Source: Arthrobacter stackebrandtii (lineage in GTDB: Bacteria > Actinomycetota > Actinomycetes > Actinomycetales > Micrococcaceae). From it: a stretch of 64,000 nucleotides of DNA. How positions within the stretch are numbered: position 1 is the stretch's first letter; every line of letters begins with the position of its first letter. The translations under genes and the position numbers were made by a program. The notes under the pieces were generated by a model. That model did not search any database, was not told the origin of the DNA, and was given only the letters and a program-made list of their open reading frames with translations. Shown here in pieces: positions 52,667-61,056 of the stretch. The stretch lies in the NCBI RefSeq assembly GCF_017876675.1, contig NZ_JAGIOI010000001.1, positions 2,046,001 through 2,110,000 on the forward strand. The letters are read 5' to 3'.

Positions 52667-53790
52667 CCGCCACCGGGCAGCGGCAGAAGCCCCGGCGGAA
52701 GGTCCCGTTTCTGCGCCGGCCGGGCTTCCGCCTGCTCTTCCTGCTGCCTGCCGGCGCCGCACTTTTGGTGGGGCTGAATGCCGGGTTGCAGCTGCTCGGT
52801 GCCGACGCACCGCTGAAAGTCGACCGCTTCCCCCAGGTTCACGGGATGCTTCTGGTCCTGAGTTTTGTGGGCACCGTGATCGCACTGGAACGGTCCGTGG
52901 CGCTGAACAGGGCCTGGGGCTACGCATCGCCGGCACTTCTGGGGATCGCCGGACTCCTGCTCGTCTCGCCCCTTGACTTGTGGATCGGCAAGACCGTCCT
53001 GCTGGCCGGAACCATCGCCATGGCCCTGGTCTACATCCCTCTGTGGCGCCGCCAGTACGACAACGTCGTCCTGATCCAAATCCTCGGCGCGGTCAGCGCG
53101 GTCGCGGCCGCGGCACTGTGGCTCCGCATCCCCGGAATCCCGGTCCTGCTGCCGTTCCTGGCAGCCTTCGTCGTTCTGACCATCGCGGGCGAACGCCTGG
53201 AACTGGCGCGCATCGGCATCGGCAGCCCCAAGGCGGAGCCGCTGCTGCTCACCGCCAGCTTCGGACTTCTTGCCGCCGCCCTCGCCGCCCTCCTCTGGCC
53301 AGCTGCCGGCTACCCCCTGTTCGGCCTGGCGCTCCTGGCCCTCGTCGCCTGGCTGGTGGTCTACGACGCCGCCCGCAAAACCATCCGTTCCGAAGGCCTC
53401 CCGCGCTACATTGCCGCGTGCCTGCTGGCTGGCTATGGCTGGTTGGCGATCGCCGGCGTCGTGCTGGCCGTGCACCAGGGCCCGCTGACCGGCAGCGCCT
53501 ACGATGTGGCCGTGCACTCCGTGTTCCTCGGCTTCACGATTTCCATGATCATGGCGCATGCGCCCGTGATCCTGCCCGCAGTATTGCGCAAGCCCCTGCC
53601 CTACACGCCAGGATTCTGGGTTCCTGCCACGCTGCTGCACGCATCGCTCGCGGTCCGGCTTGGGCTCGGCGACGCCGCCGGCATCCACGGCGCCTGGGTT
53701 TCCGGCGGCGTGCTCAACGTTGTTTCCATCCTGTTGTTCGCCGTCATGGCGGTCTGGCAGGCCACCCGTGCCCAGAAAGTTCCAGCATGA
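52663..53790 (+). CDS. Polytopic membrane protein of the nitrite reductase locus (NnrS-like)
   Basis: 375 residues from a GTG overlapping the regulator stop. Ten or more hydrophobic segments fill the protein after a basic N-terminus, with His residues in helices (FPQVHGMLL, AVHSVFLGF, MAHAPVILP) that could bind haem or copper. The pattern resembles NnrS and related haem-copper-type membrane proteins of denitrifiers. It overlaps the regulator and the NirK fusion gene by four bases each. Role probably in NO or copper handling; inferred. Confidence 0.7.
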   Translation: MTATGQRQKPRRKVPFLRRPGFRLLFLLPAGAALLVGLNAGLQLLGADAPLKVDRFPQVHGMLLVLSFVGTVIALERSVALNRAWGYASPALLGIAGLLLVSPLDLWIGKTVLLAGTIAMALVYIPLWRRQYDNVVLIQILGAVSAVAAAALWLRIPGIPVLLPFLAAFVVLTIAGERLELARIGIGSPKAEPLLLTASFGLLAAALAALLWPAAGYPLFGLALLALVAWLVVYDAARKTIRSEGLPRYIAACLLAGYGWLAIAGVVLAVHQGPLTGSAYDVAVHSVFLGFTISMIMAHAPVILPAVLRKPLPYTPGFWVPATLLHASLAVRLGLGDAAGIHGAWVSGGVLNVVSILLFAVMAVWQATRAQKVPA

Positions 53791-56444
53791 AGATCGGCTC
53801 AGCACCCCAGCCCGCCCCTGCCGGAAAGTCACCCATGAACCGCGCCGGATGGCACCTGCGCGCCAACGCCGCCGCCGTCGGGTGGCTCGTGGCGCTGGTC
53901 GTTGTGGTGCTTTTTCACCGGAACATCCCCGTGTCCGGCTGGCTCATGGTGCATTTGCTGCTGCTCGGCGCGGTGGCCAACTCAATCCTCGTGTGGAGCT
54001 GGCATTTTGCGCAGGCGCTGCTGAGAGGCCCGACGCCGGACAACCGGCTCATGGTTGCCCGGCTGGTCCTGCTCAACCTGGCTGTTGTGACGGTTGTGGC
54101 CGGCATGGTTTCCGGTGTTTGGGTGCTGACGCTGGTGGGCAGCATCGGGGTGGGCCTGGCCGTTGCCTGGCATGCCGTGGTGCTGGGCCTGCGCGCCGTC
54201 AAGGCCCTGCCTTCACGCTTCGGGCCGACTGTTTGGTACTACGTGGCAGCCTGCCTGCTGCTGCCGGTCGGTGCCGGGGTGGGCGCTGCGCTGGCGGCAG
54301 GCCCGGGCGGCGAACTGCACGCCCGGCTCCTGCTGGTCCACATGAGCGTGAACGTGCTGGGGTTTGTGGGCCTGAGCGTGCTGGGCACGTTGATGACGCT
54401 GCTGCCCACCATGCTGCGCACCCGGGTGGCCGACGGTGCTGAAAGCGTTGCGCGCCACGGCGCCGTCCCACTTTTGGTGGGCGTGCTGGCCATTGCCGGC
54501 GGCGCGGCCTCCGGGGCCATGGCGCTGAGCGTTATGGGCCTGGCGGTGTATATGGCCGGTGTTGTATATATCTGCCTTCCGCTGGCCAGGGTGGTGCGCA
54601 CCAAGGCGCCGGTGTCCTTTGCGCCGCTCTCCGCAGTCGCGGCCTTGGTGTGGCTGCTTGTGGCGCTGGTGTGGCTGCTGGTGCTGGTCCTGACCGCCGG
54701 GAGCTGGCAGGGGTTGCACCGGGGAATCGAAGTGGTGGCACCCGTGCTGGCTGTCGGTTTTGCGGCCCAGGTTCTGGGCGGCGCGCTCACCTACCTGGTG
54801 CCGGTGGTGCTGGGCGGCGGACCCGCGCTGGTGAAGCGCAGGACAGCCATCCTGGACAAGGCTGCGGTGTTACGGGTGGTTCTGGTCAATGCCGGGCTGG
54901 TGGTTTCGCTGCTGCCGGTGCCGAGCATCGTGCGGGTGGGGACCACGTTCCTGGTGCTGATCGGCCTGGCGTGGTTCCTGCCGCTGCTTGGTGTGGCACT
55001 GTTCGCCAAGGTGCCGGCTGCGGGAGTTCCCGCCGTCGGCGGCGGCACGGCAGCCGCGCATGATCCGGCCCCGCGCAAACGGTGGGGCATGGCAGCTGCC
55101 GGGCTCACCGCCGTCGTGCTGGTGGTGGTGGCTGGCGTCCTGGTGGACCCAACCGCGCTGAAGGGCGTGAACCAGGCGGCCGCGGACACCGGCGTGGCGG
55201 CCACTGGCCAGACCACCACCGTGGAGATGAGCATGAAAAACATGCGCTTCCACCCGGACAAGGTGGAGGTGCCTGCCGGGAACAAGCTGGTCATCAACGT
55301 GGTCAATGAGGATGACATGGTGCACGACCTCGTAACCGAGTTTGGCGCGGATTCCGGGCGGCTGTACCCGGGCCAGAAGGCCACTGTGGACGTGGGCGTG
55401 ATCGGTGCTGATGTGTCCGGGTGGTGTTCCCTGGTGGGGCACCGGCAGCAGGGAATGGTGTTCAGCATCGTGGCCGTGGGTGCGCCGGACACCGGCATCC
55501 CCGGTGCTGGCTCGTCCGCTGACTCCGGCATGCCCGGCATGGACCACGGAGCCGGGGACGGGCCCGCGGCGGATTTCGACTTCATGAAGGAGCCTGGTGC
55601 GGGCTTCACCCCGCACAGTGCGGTGCTGCCGTCGGCGCCTGAAGGAACAATGCATGAGCTGACCATGAAGGTCACGGAGGCGGAGCGAGAGGTGGCTCCG
55701 GGGGTCACGCAGAAGCTGTGGCTGTTCAACGGCATGGCGCCCGGGCCCACACTGCGCGGCAAGGTGGGCGACAAGTTCAAGATCACGCTGGTCAACGACG
55801 GCTCGCTGGGGCACTCGATCGACTTCCACGCGGGGGCCCTGGCGCCCGACCAGCCCATGCGCACCATCAATCCGGGGGAGTCGCTTTCGTACTCGTTTAC
55901 GGCAACGCGCGCCGGAATCTGGATGTACCACTGCTCCACCATGCCCATGAGTCAACATATCGCCAACGGCATGTTTGGTGCCGTGGTCATTGACCCGCCG
56001 AATCTGGCGCCGGTGGACAAGGAATATTTGCTGGTGCAGTCGGAGATTTATGCCGGGCCACAAGGCGGGGTGGCTGACTTGGCCAAGATTCAGGCCGAGA
56101 AGCCGGATGCTGTGGTGTTCAACGGCTACGCCAACCAGTACAAGTACGCACCGCTGCCGGCCAGGGCCGGGGAGCGGGTGCGGATCTGGGTGCTCGACGC
56201 CGGACCGAACCGGGCATCGTCATTCCATGTGATCGGCGGCCAGTTCGACACCACCTGGAGCGAGGGGCGGTTCTTGCTGGACGGCTCCGATGCCTCGGCC
56301 GGGGCGCAGGTGCTGCCGCTGGCCCCGGCGCAGGGCGGCTTCGTGGAGCTGTCCTTTCCGGAGGCGGGCAACTACCCGTTCGTCTCGCACAGCATGGTCG
56401 ACGCCGAACGGGGCGCGGCAGGCGTGTTCAGCGTTTCGAAGTAG
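53787..56444 (+). CDS. Membrane-cupredoxin-NirK fusion: copper nitrite reductase
   Basis: 885 residues, more than twice a normal NirK. Residues about 20-460 form a membrane domain of roughly twelve helices. A cupredoxin follows with type 1 copper ligands His513, Cys547, His552, Met557. After a Gly/Asp/Met-rich linker comes a two-domain NirK: type 1 ligands His676, Cys716, His724, Met729; type 2 ligands His681, His715, His868; catalytic Asp679 and His814. All copper ligands are present, so reduction of nitrite to NO outside the membrane is likely, with the extra cupredoxin as built-in electron carrier. The ATG overlaps the previous stop; the frame is open further upstream, but that part is a shadow of the preceding gene. 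Confidence 0.88.
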   Translation: MKIGSAPQPAPAGKSPMNRAGWHLRANAAAVGWLVALVVVVLFHRNIPVSGWLMVHLLLLGAVANSILVWSWHFAQALLRGPTPDNRLMVARLVLLNLAVVTVVAGMVSGVWVLTLVGSIGVGLAVAWHAVVLGLRAVKALPSRFGPTVWYYVAACLLLPVGAGVGAALAAGPGGELHARLLLVHMSVNVLGFVGLSVLGTLMTLLPTMLRTRVADGAESVARHGAVPLLVGVLAIAGGAASGAMALSVMGLAVYMAGVVYICLPLARVVRTKAPVSFAPLSAVAALVWLLVALVWLLVLVLTAGSWQGLHRGIEVVAPVLAVGFAAQVLGGALTYLVPVVLGGGPALVKRRTAILDKAAVLRVVLVNAGLVVSLLPVPSIVRVGTTFLVLIGLAWFLPLLGVALFAKVPAAGVPAVGGGTAAAHDPAPRKRWGMAAAGLTAVVLVVVAGVLVDPTALKGVNQAAADTGVAATGQTTTVEMSMKNMRFHPDKVEVPAGNKLVINVVNEDDMVHDLVTEFGADSGRLYPGQKATVDVGVIGADVSGWCSLVGHRQQGMVFSIVAVGAPDTGIPGAGSSADSGMPGMDHGAGDGPAADFDFMKEPGAGFTPHSAVLPSAPEGTMHELTMKVTEAEREVAPGVTQKLWLFNGMAPGPTLRGKVGDKFKITLVNDGSLGHSIDFHAGALAPDQPMRTINPGESLSYSFTATRAGIWMYHCSTMPMSQHIANGMFGAVVIDPPNLAPVDKEYLLVQSEIYAGPQGGVADLAKIQAEKPDAVVFNGYANQYKYAPLPARAGERVRIWVLDAGPNRASSFHVIGGQFDTTWSEGRFLLDGSDASAGAQVLPLAPAQGGFVELSFPEAGNYPFVSHSMVDAERGAAGVFSVSK

Positions 56445-56460
56445 CGCTGCCGCAAAAATT

Positions 56461-56518
56461 GATAGCGCAGTTGTTGGACCGATTCGCCCCCCATTTTTCG
56501 TCCAACAACTGCGTTGTC
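56461..56518. terminator. Long inverted repeat after the NirK fusion gene
   Basis: Arms of 19 bases (56461-56479 and 56500-56518) pair at 17 positions over a 20-base loop. The arm contains GCGCAGTTGTTG, close to the arm of the hairpin at 49156-49228. It begins 17 bp after the stop, has no T-run following, and probably ends the operon. Confidence 0.68.
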
Positions 56519-56598
56519 GATGGGAAAGCAGGGGACGTGCGGCGCGGGAGCCCATGCCGCCATCGACTCAGGGCCATGTTTCCGGGGATGATGTGCAC

Positions 56599-56934
56599 AT
56601 GGAAAAACTTGTGCCGTCGCCGGCCGCCGCCGAAGCCTTCGATTCCCTCGCCGCCGACGTTGCCGGAGCCGGAGTTGCGGTCGGCAAGATGTTTGGTGCC
56701 ACGTCGCTGATGGTGGGCACCAAGGCCGTCGGCTGCCTCCATGGGGACGCGGTGGCGTTCAAGCTGGGCCGCGATTCCGCAGCCCACGCCGAAGCACTGG
56801 CGCTGCCGGGGGCCGCACTTTTTGACCCGTCAGGCATGGGCCGGCCGTTCAAGGACTGGGTGGTGGTGCCGCTGGCGTCCGCGGCGCAGTGGCCCGGACT
56901 GGCCGATTCAGCCCTGGCCGCCCTGCAGCCCTGA
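56599..56934 (+). CDS. TfoX N-terminal domain protein
   Basis: 111 residues. The sequence VGKMFGATSLMVGTKAVGCLHGDAV and FDPSGMGRPFKDWVVVP is typical of the TfoX N-terminal domain. Full TfoX regulates competence in proteobacteria, but stand-alone domains like this are common in actinobacteria and have no known role. No ribosome site is strong. Monocistronic, convergent with the efflux pump. Confidence 0.82.
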   Translation: MEKLVPSPAAAEAFDSLAADVAGAGVAVGKMFGATSLMVGTKAVGCLHGDAVAFKLGRDSAAHAEALALPGAALFDPSGMGRPFKDWVVVPLASAAQWPGLADSALAALQP

Positions 56935-56960
56935 CCACCTGGTGTCAGCCGGTGCGCGGC

Positions 56961-58631
56961 CTAATTGGTGGTGGCCGCGGCATCGGCCGCTTCGGCCGCG
57001 TGGACCTTCCCTGACGCCGCCGCCACGAAGAACGAGCCCACCAGCCCGATGAACAGGAAGATGGCCGCCGCGAGCACGGATGCGCTCACTGCCTGGGCGA
57101 ACGCGTCGGACATGGCACCCGCCGCAGCCGGACCGGCGTCGCCCATGGGGCCGTGGGTTCCGGACTGGACCAGCTGCGGCACAATGCCGCCGGCGGAATC
57201 ACGCAGCTGGCCGGCCAGGGTGTCCGCCTTGTCGGCGGGGAGGCCGGACGCCGCACCCAGCAGTTCAGTGCCCTTGGAATATGCGTAGTGGGCCAGCACG
57301 CTGCCCATGATGGCCGAGCCGAGCGCTGCGCCCAGCTGCCGGACAGTGCTTTGGGTGGCGGAGCCCTGGCCGGAAACGGCGGTGGGGATGTCGGCGAGGA
57401 CAGTGCCCGTCAGCTGTGCAGAGGCCAGGCCAAGGCCCAGCCCGTACACCACCAGAAGGGCCGCGATCAGCCAGATGGATGTGCTGGAGGTGATAAACAG
57501 GCCCAGGGCCAGCAGGCCGGCCGTTTCCAGTCCCAGGCCGATGATGACGACGTTGGGCGGCCCCATCCTGGCGGCGAGGTGCCGGGCGGAGGCGCCGGAA
57601 AAGAAGGCCCCCAGCGCCATGGCCGCCAGCACGAAACCGGCGTTGAGCGTGCCGAGCCCCAGAATGTTGATCAGGTACAGCGGAAGGACCAGCAGCAGCC
57701 CGAACTCGCCGATGGCCACTGTGGCAGCCACCGCATTGCCCCAGGAAAAGGTGGGGACGGTGAACAGGGACAGGTCCAGGATGGCGGAGCGTCCAATGCG
57801 TGCCCGGCGCTTTTCCCACAAAACAAAGCCCAGCAGCAGCACGATGCCCGCGGCGAGGGTGACCGGCACGGCAGAGATGGCGGCATCGGCCGGCCAGCTG
57901 ACCGGGCCCAGGTCGAGGGCGCCCTTCGCGCTCCACCAGCCAAGCGTGGGCCCCTCGATCAGGGCGAACACGAACAAGCCAAAACCGGACGCGCTGAGCA
58001 GCAGGCCCAGGATGTCCACCCCGGCCCTGTCATCGGGCGAGCTCGTCTCCGGAACCCACAAAACGGTGCCGACCAGGACGGCCAGGCCCAGCGGGATGTT
58101 GACAATGAAGATCCACTGCCAGGCGAAGGAGGAGGTCAGCCACCCGCCCAGCAGCGGGCCAATTGCCGCCATTCCGGAGATGACAGCGCCCCAGATGGCG
58201 AACGCCGTCGTCCTGTCTTTGCCAAAAAAGGTGGAGTTGACGCTGGACAGGGTGGCCGGCAGCACCGCGGCGCCGCCCACGCCCTGCAGCACGCGGCTCA
58301 GGATGAGTCCGGTTGCGTCCTGGGACAGGGCGGCGAAGATGCTGCCGGCCATGAACAGCACGACGCCGGCCATGAACAGTTTGCGCCGCCCGAGCCGGTC
58401 GCCCAGGCGCCCGCTGGTCAGCAGCAGCGCGGCCAGCACCACCGAGTACAGGCTGTTGACCCACTGGGCCTCGTTCAGGTCCAGGTGGAGGTCGTCGATG
58501 ATGGTGGGCAGGGAGACGCCCACGATGGTGCCGTCGATGACGATCATGGACAGCCCGGCCGCGAGGACGCCGAGCCCGGCCCACTTGTTGCGGGAGGTGC
58601 CTGCTTGTGCGTTTTTCGTTAGCCGCTGCAT
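56961..58631 (-). CDS. MFS drug efflux pump, DHA2 (EmrB/QacA) family
   Basis: 556 residues with about fourteen helices. Motif A is GRLGDRLGRRKLF, the DHA2-type motif C region is GPLLGGWLTSSFAWQWIF, and the first helix has the Asp of VIDGTIVGVSLP. It should export hydrophobic or cationic compounds with protons. TAGTTT six bases before the ATG suggests a leaderless message, and that box is part of a palindrome. No regulator gene adjoins it; a MarR gene lies about 1 kb upstream. Confidence 0.9.
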   Translation of the reverse strand: MQRLTKNAQAGTSRNKWAGLGVLAAGLSMIVIDGTIVGVSLPTIIDDLHLDLNEAQWVNSLYSVVLAALLLTSGRLGDRLGRRKLFMAGVVLFMAGSIFAALSQDATGLILSRVLQGVGGAAVLPATLSSVNSTFFGKDRTTAFAIWGAVISGMAAIGPLLGGWLTSSFAWQWIFIVNIPLGLAVLVGTVLWVPETSSPDDRAGVDILGLLLSASGFGLFVFALIEGPTLGWWSAKGALDLGPVSWPADAAISAVPVTLAAGIVLLLGFVLWEKRRARIGRSAILDLSLFTVPTFSWGNAVAATVAIGEFGLLLVLPLYLINILGLGTLNAGFVLAAMALGAFFSGASARHLAARMGPPNVVIIGLGLETAGLLALGLFITSSTSIWLIAALLVVYGLGLGLASAQLTGTVLADIPTAVSGQGSATQSTVRQLGAALGSAIMGSVLAHYAYSKGTELLGAASGLPADKADTLAGQLRDSAGGIVPQLVQSGTHGPMGDAGPAAAGAMSDAFAQAVSASVLAAAIFLFIGLVGSFFVAAASGKVHAAEAADAAATTN

Positions 58632-58681
58632 AGTTCCAAACTATGCCTGCTACAAAGGCAATCAATCAACCATTCGGTTGA
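58631..58681. promoter_or_regulatory. Two palindromes at the efflux pump promoter
   Basis: TAGTT-CCA-AACTA (58631-58643) is a perfect dyad covering the presumed -10 box and the start codon. TCAACC-ATTC-GGTTGA (58666-58681) is a second perfect dyad where the -35 region should be. Both sizes suit a TetR-type repressor. A repressor bound at either would block the pump gene. Confidence 0.5.
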
Positions 58682-58704
58682 GCCGCGCCAACAAAATCGA
58701 GTAA

Positions 58705-58738
58705 GCACGTGCTGGACCTAAATCGGCCCAACACGTGC
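58705..58738 (-). terminator. Hairpin downstream of the SDR-MarR-SDR operon
   Basis: GCACGTGCTGG (58705-58715) pairs at 10 of 11 positions with CCAACACGTGC (58728-58738). It begins 15 bp after the stop of the last SDR gene. A loose T-rich stretch follows on the minus strand. Confidence 0.5.
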
Positions 58739-58753
58739 ACACCCGACGGGCGG

Positions 58754-59554
58754 TCAGCTCCAGATGTCGTCCCCGCGCAGTGACGCGTCGGCGCCGCCGT
58801 CGGTGTAAATGGTCTGGCCGGTGGTGTGCGTGTTTTCCTCACTCGTCAGCCACGCGAGCAGCCGCGCAATGACCACGGCGTCCGAGTGCCCGTTGAGCGG
58901 CATCGGCACGGAAGAGTCCACCATTTCCCGGCCCTCCGGGGTGGCCAGCAGGCCGGCGGTCATGGCCGTTACCACGGTGCCCGGGGCCACGGCGTTCAAC
59001 GGAATTCCGGCACCGGCGTACTGCGGGGTGATCGACGCGCGGCGCACCCAGCGGCTCAGTGCACGCTTGCTGGAGGGGTAGTTCAGGTATCCCACTTCGG
59101 GACCCTGGGCGGCCAAGGCCGCGCCGATTTCCACGGCCCTGGCCTCGTCTCCGGCCAGCATGGCATCGACCTGCTCGGGGGAGTTGGGCTGCAGGCTCGC
59201 CATGGAACTGACGACGGCGGCACGCGGACTTGCGCTGTTGGCCAGCGCGGGTGCCAGCCGGTCCAGGAACTCGGTGACGCCAAAGAAGTTCACACTGGCC
59301 GTCAATGGGATCGGCGCCGAGATGCCGGCGCAGGCAATCGCCGCGTCCACGGAACCGCCGGCTGCCGCGAGGGCGGCATCGGCCGCGGCAATGCGGCCCT
59401 CACGGGTGCTGAGGTCGCCCTGGACATCGGCGCCCTTGAGATCCACGCCGATGACTGTTGCGCCGCGTTCGCGCAGCAGTTCGGCTGTGGCCTGGCCAAT
59501 GCCGGAGCCGGCCCCGGTGATGATGTAGGTACGGTTGGATGCGGTGGCAGTCAT
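58754..59554 (-). CDS. Short-chain dehydrogenase, 3-alpha-hydroxysteroid dehydrogenase-like
   Basis: 266 residues. Nucleotide-binding Gly-Ala-Gly-Ser-Gly-Ile-Gly at 14-20, catalytic Ser at 116/117, and Tyr159-x-x-x-Lys163. Ser and Tyr are about 42 residues apart, against the usual 12 or so: an insertion of some 28 residues lies between them, as in the 3-alpha-hydroxysteroid dehydrogenase/carbonyl reductase of Comamonas. The C-terminus (IYTDGGADASLRG) is also similar. Steroid or carbonyl reduction is therefore possible but not proven. Its ATG overlaps the MarR stop. Confidence 0.85.
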   Translation of the reverse strand: MTATASNRTYIITGAGSGIGQATAELLRERGATVIGVDLKGADVQGDLSTREGRIAAADAALAAAGGSVDAAIACAGISAPIPLTASVNFFGVTEFLDRLAPALANSASPRAAVVSSMASLQPNSPEQVDAMLAGDEARAVEIGAALAAQGPEVGYLNYPSSKRALSRWVRRASITPQYAGAGIPLNAVAPGTVVTAMTAGLLATPEGREMVDSSVPMPLNGHSDAVVIARLLAWLTSEENTHTTGQTIYTDGGADASLRGDDIWS

Positions 59555-60039
59555 TGCTTTGCTCCTTCTGTAGCTCCCGGCACTGTTTGCTCGGGACGTG
59601 TGTGGTTCGCCCGCAGTTGGGCTGAAAAGGCAATCGTGGATTGCTCCAGCTGTTGCAGCAGCCGGGCCAATTCGGTCCGGTCGCCCGGGGACCATCCGCG
59701 CAGCAGGTCCTCCACGAGTCCGTCGCCCGCGCGGACAAAGGTGCCGGCAACCTGGTGGCCGGCGGGCGTCAGGCCCAGCAGGCTGGCGCGGGCATCGGCC
59801 GGGTCGGGGACCCTGTTGACCATTCCTGCGGCGGTCAGCCGGGCAGCGACCTTGCTGACGTTTGACGCGCCCGTCACCATCTTCCTTGCCATTTCCGAGG
59901 GGCGCATGGGGCCGTCGGTGGACAGGAAGGTGACCATGGTGATCGCGGCCGGGTCCAGGTCCACGCCCTCCCGGGCCACCACGGCGGACAGGAAGTCCGG
60001 TGCCGTCCACTCGCCGATGATCCGCGTCAGGGAAGCCAT
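59551..60039 (-). CDS. MarR-family regulator
   Basis: 162 residues from the ATG at 60039 with AGGAGGAG upstream. The winged helix covers roughly 25-110 (MRPSEMARKMVTGASNVSKV, then VNRVPDPADARASLLGLTPAG). It lies between two SDR genes and overlaps the second by four bases. It probably represses the operon through the paired palindromes at 60843-60891 and is released by the substrate of the dehydrogenases. Confidence 0.88.
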   Translation of the reverse strand: MASLTRIIGEWTAPDFLSAVVAREGVDLDPAAITMVTFLSTDGPMRPSEMARKMVTGASNVSKVAARLTAAGMVNRVPDPADARASLLGLTPAGHQVAGTFVRAGDGLVEDLLRGWSPGDRTELARLLQQLEQSTIAFSAQLRANHTRPEQTVPGATEGAKQ

Positions 60040-60064
60040 GAACTCCTCCTGGTATCCGGCAGCC

Positions 60065-60808
60065 CTAGGCATTGGTTCCCCCGTCCACGGGCAGCACCAC
60101 ACCGGTGACGAACGACGCCTCATCCGAGAGCAGCCATGCCACGGCGTTGGCAATCTCTTCCGGCTGCCCCAGCCGTTTCATGGGGATCTCTGCCGCGTAC
60201 CCCGCCTTGGCATCGTCCGGGAGCGAGGCCAGGGCGGCCGTTTCAATGGCGCCCGGAGCCACGGCGTTGACGCGGATTCCGAGTGCCGCATTCTCCAGCG
60301 CAACACTGCGCGTCAGGCTGACCACCCCGTGCTTGGCTGCGCCATAGGGGGTGAGCGACGGAGTGGCCGAGATGCCGGCCGTCGAGGCAATGTTCACTAC
60401 CGCGCCGCCGCCCTGGGACCGGAAGTGGGCTATCTGCGACTTGAGCGCCAGGAAAGTCCCGCGCAGGGTGACGCTGACAACGCGGTCCCATTCGTCGTCG
60501 GAAACGTCCTCAACAGGCTTTGGCATGGCCCCGATGCCCGCATTGTTCACGGCGAGATCAAGGCCCCCGAAGGTTTTCAGGGTGAACGCCATCAGGGCCG
60601 CCACGGCGCCCGCGTCACTGATGTCAGCGTGCTTGAAAGCGGCCGTGCCGCCGGCTGCCTTGATCAGCCCAACAGTCTCGGCCCCGGCCGCGTCATTGAT
60701 GTCGGACACCACGACGGCGGCCCCCTCGGCTGCCAGGCGCAGCGCGATGGCGCGGCCAATGCCGGCACCGGATGCGGTGACAAGTGCGGTCTTATTCTGG
60801 AACGTCAT
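60065..60808 (-). CDS. Classical short-chain dehydrogenase/reductase (FabG-like)
   Basis: 247 residues. NAD(P)-binding TASGAGIG at 11-18, Asn-Asn-Ala-Gly at 88-91, catalytic Ser142, Tyr155 and Lys159 are all in standard places. Asp36 after the second strand favours NAD over NADP. It opens the SDR-MarR-SDR operon. The substrate is unknown; pairing with a hydroxysteroid dehydrogenase-like enzyme hints at alcohol or steroid oxidation. Confidence 0.9.
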   Translation of the reverse strand: MTFQNKTALVTASGAGIGRAIALRLAAEGAAVVVSDINDAAGAETVGLIKAAGGTAAFKHADISDAGAVAALMAFTLKTFGGLDLAVNNAGIGAMPKPVEDVSDDEWDRVVSVTLRGTFLALKSQIAHFRSQGGGAVVNIASTAGISATPSLTPYGAAKHGVVSLTRSVALENAALGIRVNAVAPGAIETAALASLPDDAKAGYAAEIPMKRLGQPEEIANAVAWLLSDEASFVTGVVLPVDGGTNA

Positions 60809-60842
60809 GGTTTCTCCCTGGCGGTGGGGCAGCGGAAATTAT

Positions 60843-60891
60843 TTAGTGTCCTAAGGACAGTATATAGCATTTGCTGTCCTTAGGACACTAA
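60843..60891. promoter_or_regulatory. Paired palindromic operator of the SDR-MarR-SDR operon
   Basis: Two palindromes, TGTCCTAAGGACA (60847-60859) and TGTCCTTAGGACA (60875-60887), have centres 28 bp apart. Together they are the ends of one perfect inverted repeat with 18-bp arms (60843-60860, 60874-60891). A minus-strand -10 box, TATACT, lies between and against them. This is the strongest operator candidate in the window. MarR dimers bound at both would close the promoter. Confidence 0.8.
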
Positions 60892-60991
60892 GTGTTGCCT
60901 GGACCAGATTGTGCCCGGCGGCTTCCGCGGGCAGGCGCCGCCGGACCGGCAGCGGCGGGCTGGCTGGGTGGTGCGATGGCGTTGGCCCAAA

Positions 60992-61056
60992 GCGGCGCTT
61001 ATCTGATGCGGGGTCCGGGGAAAAGGGCGTTTATCTGATGCGGCGTCGGGGAAAGG
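60992..61056. repeat. Two ~32-bp direct repeats upstream of purA
   Basis: TTATCTGATGCGG begins at 60999 and again at 61031, in units of the form GGCG-Y-TTATCTGATGCGG-S-GTC-GGGGAAA. The copies differ at a few positions. They lie about 220-280 bp before purA in a 380-bp gap without genes. Further down, GGGGG-TAATA-CCCCC (61120-61134) forms a small hairpin. Confidence 0.6.

Noticed and set aside
52980-53786. Upstream extension of the NirK fusion frame to 1154 residues
   Set aside because: The extra part is basic, Pro/Arg-rich and lies over the membrane protein gene in another frame. The ATGA overlap gives a natural start at 53787.
60992-61056. 32-bp direct repeats as a CRISPR remnant
   Set aside because: Only two copies with no spacer between them and no cas genes in the window.
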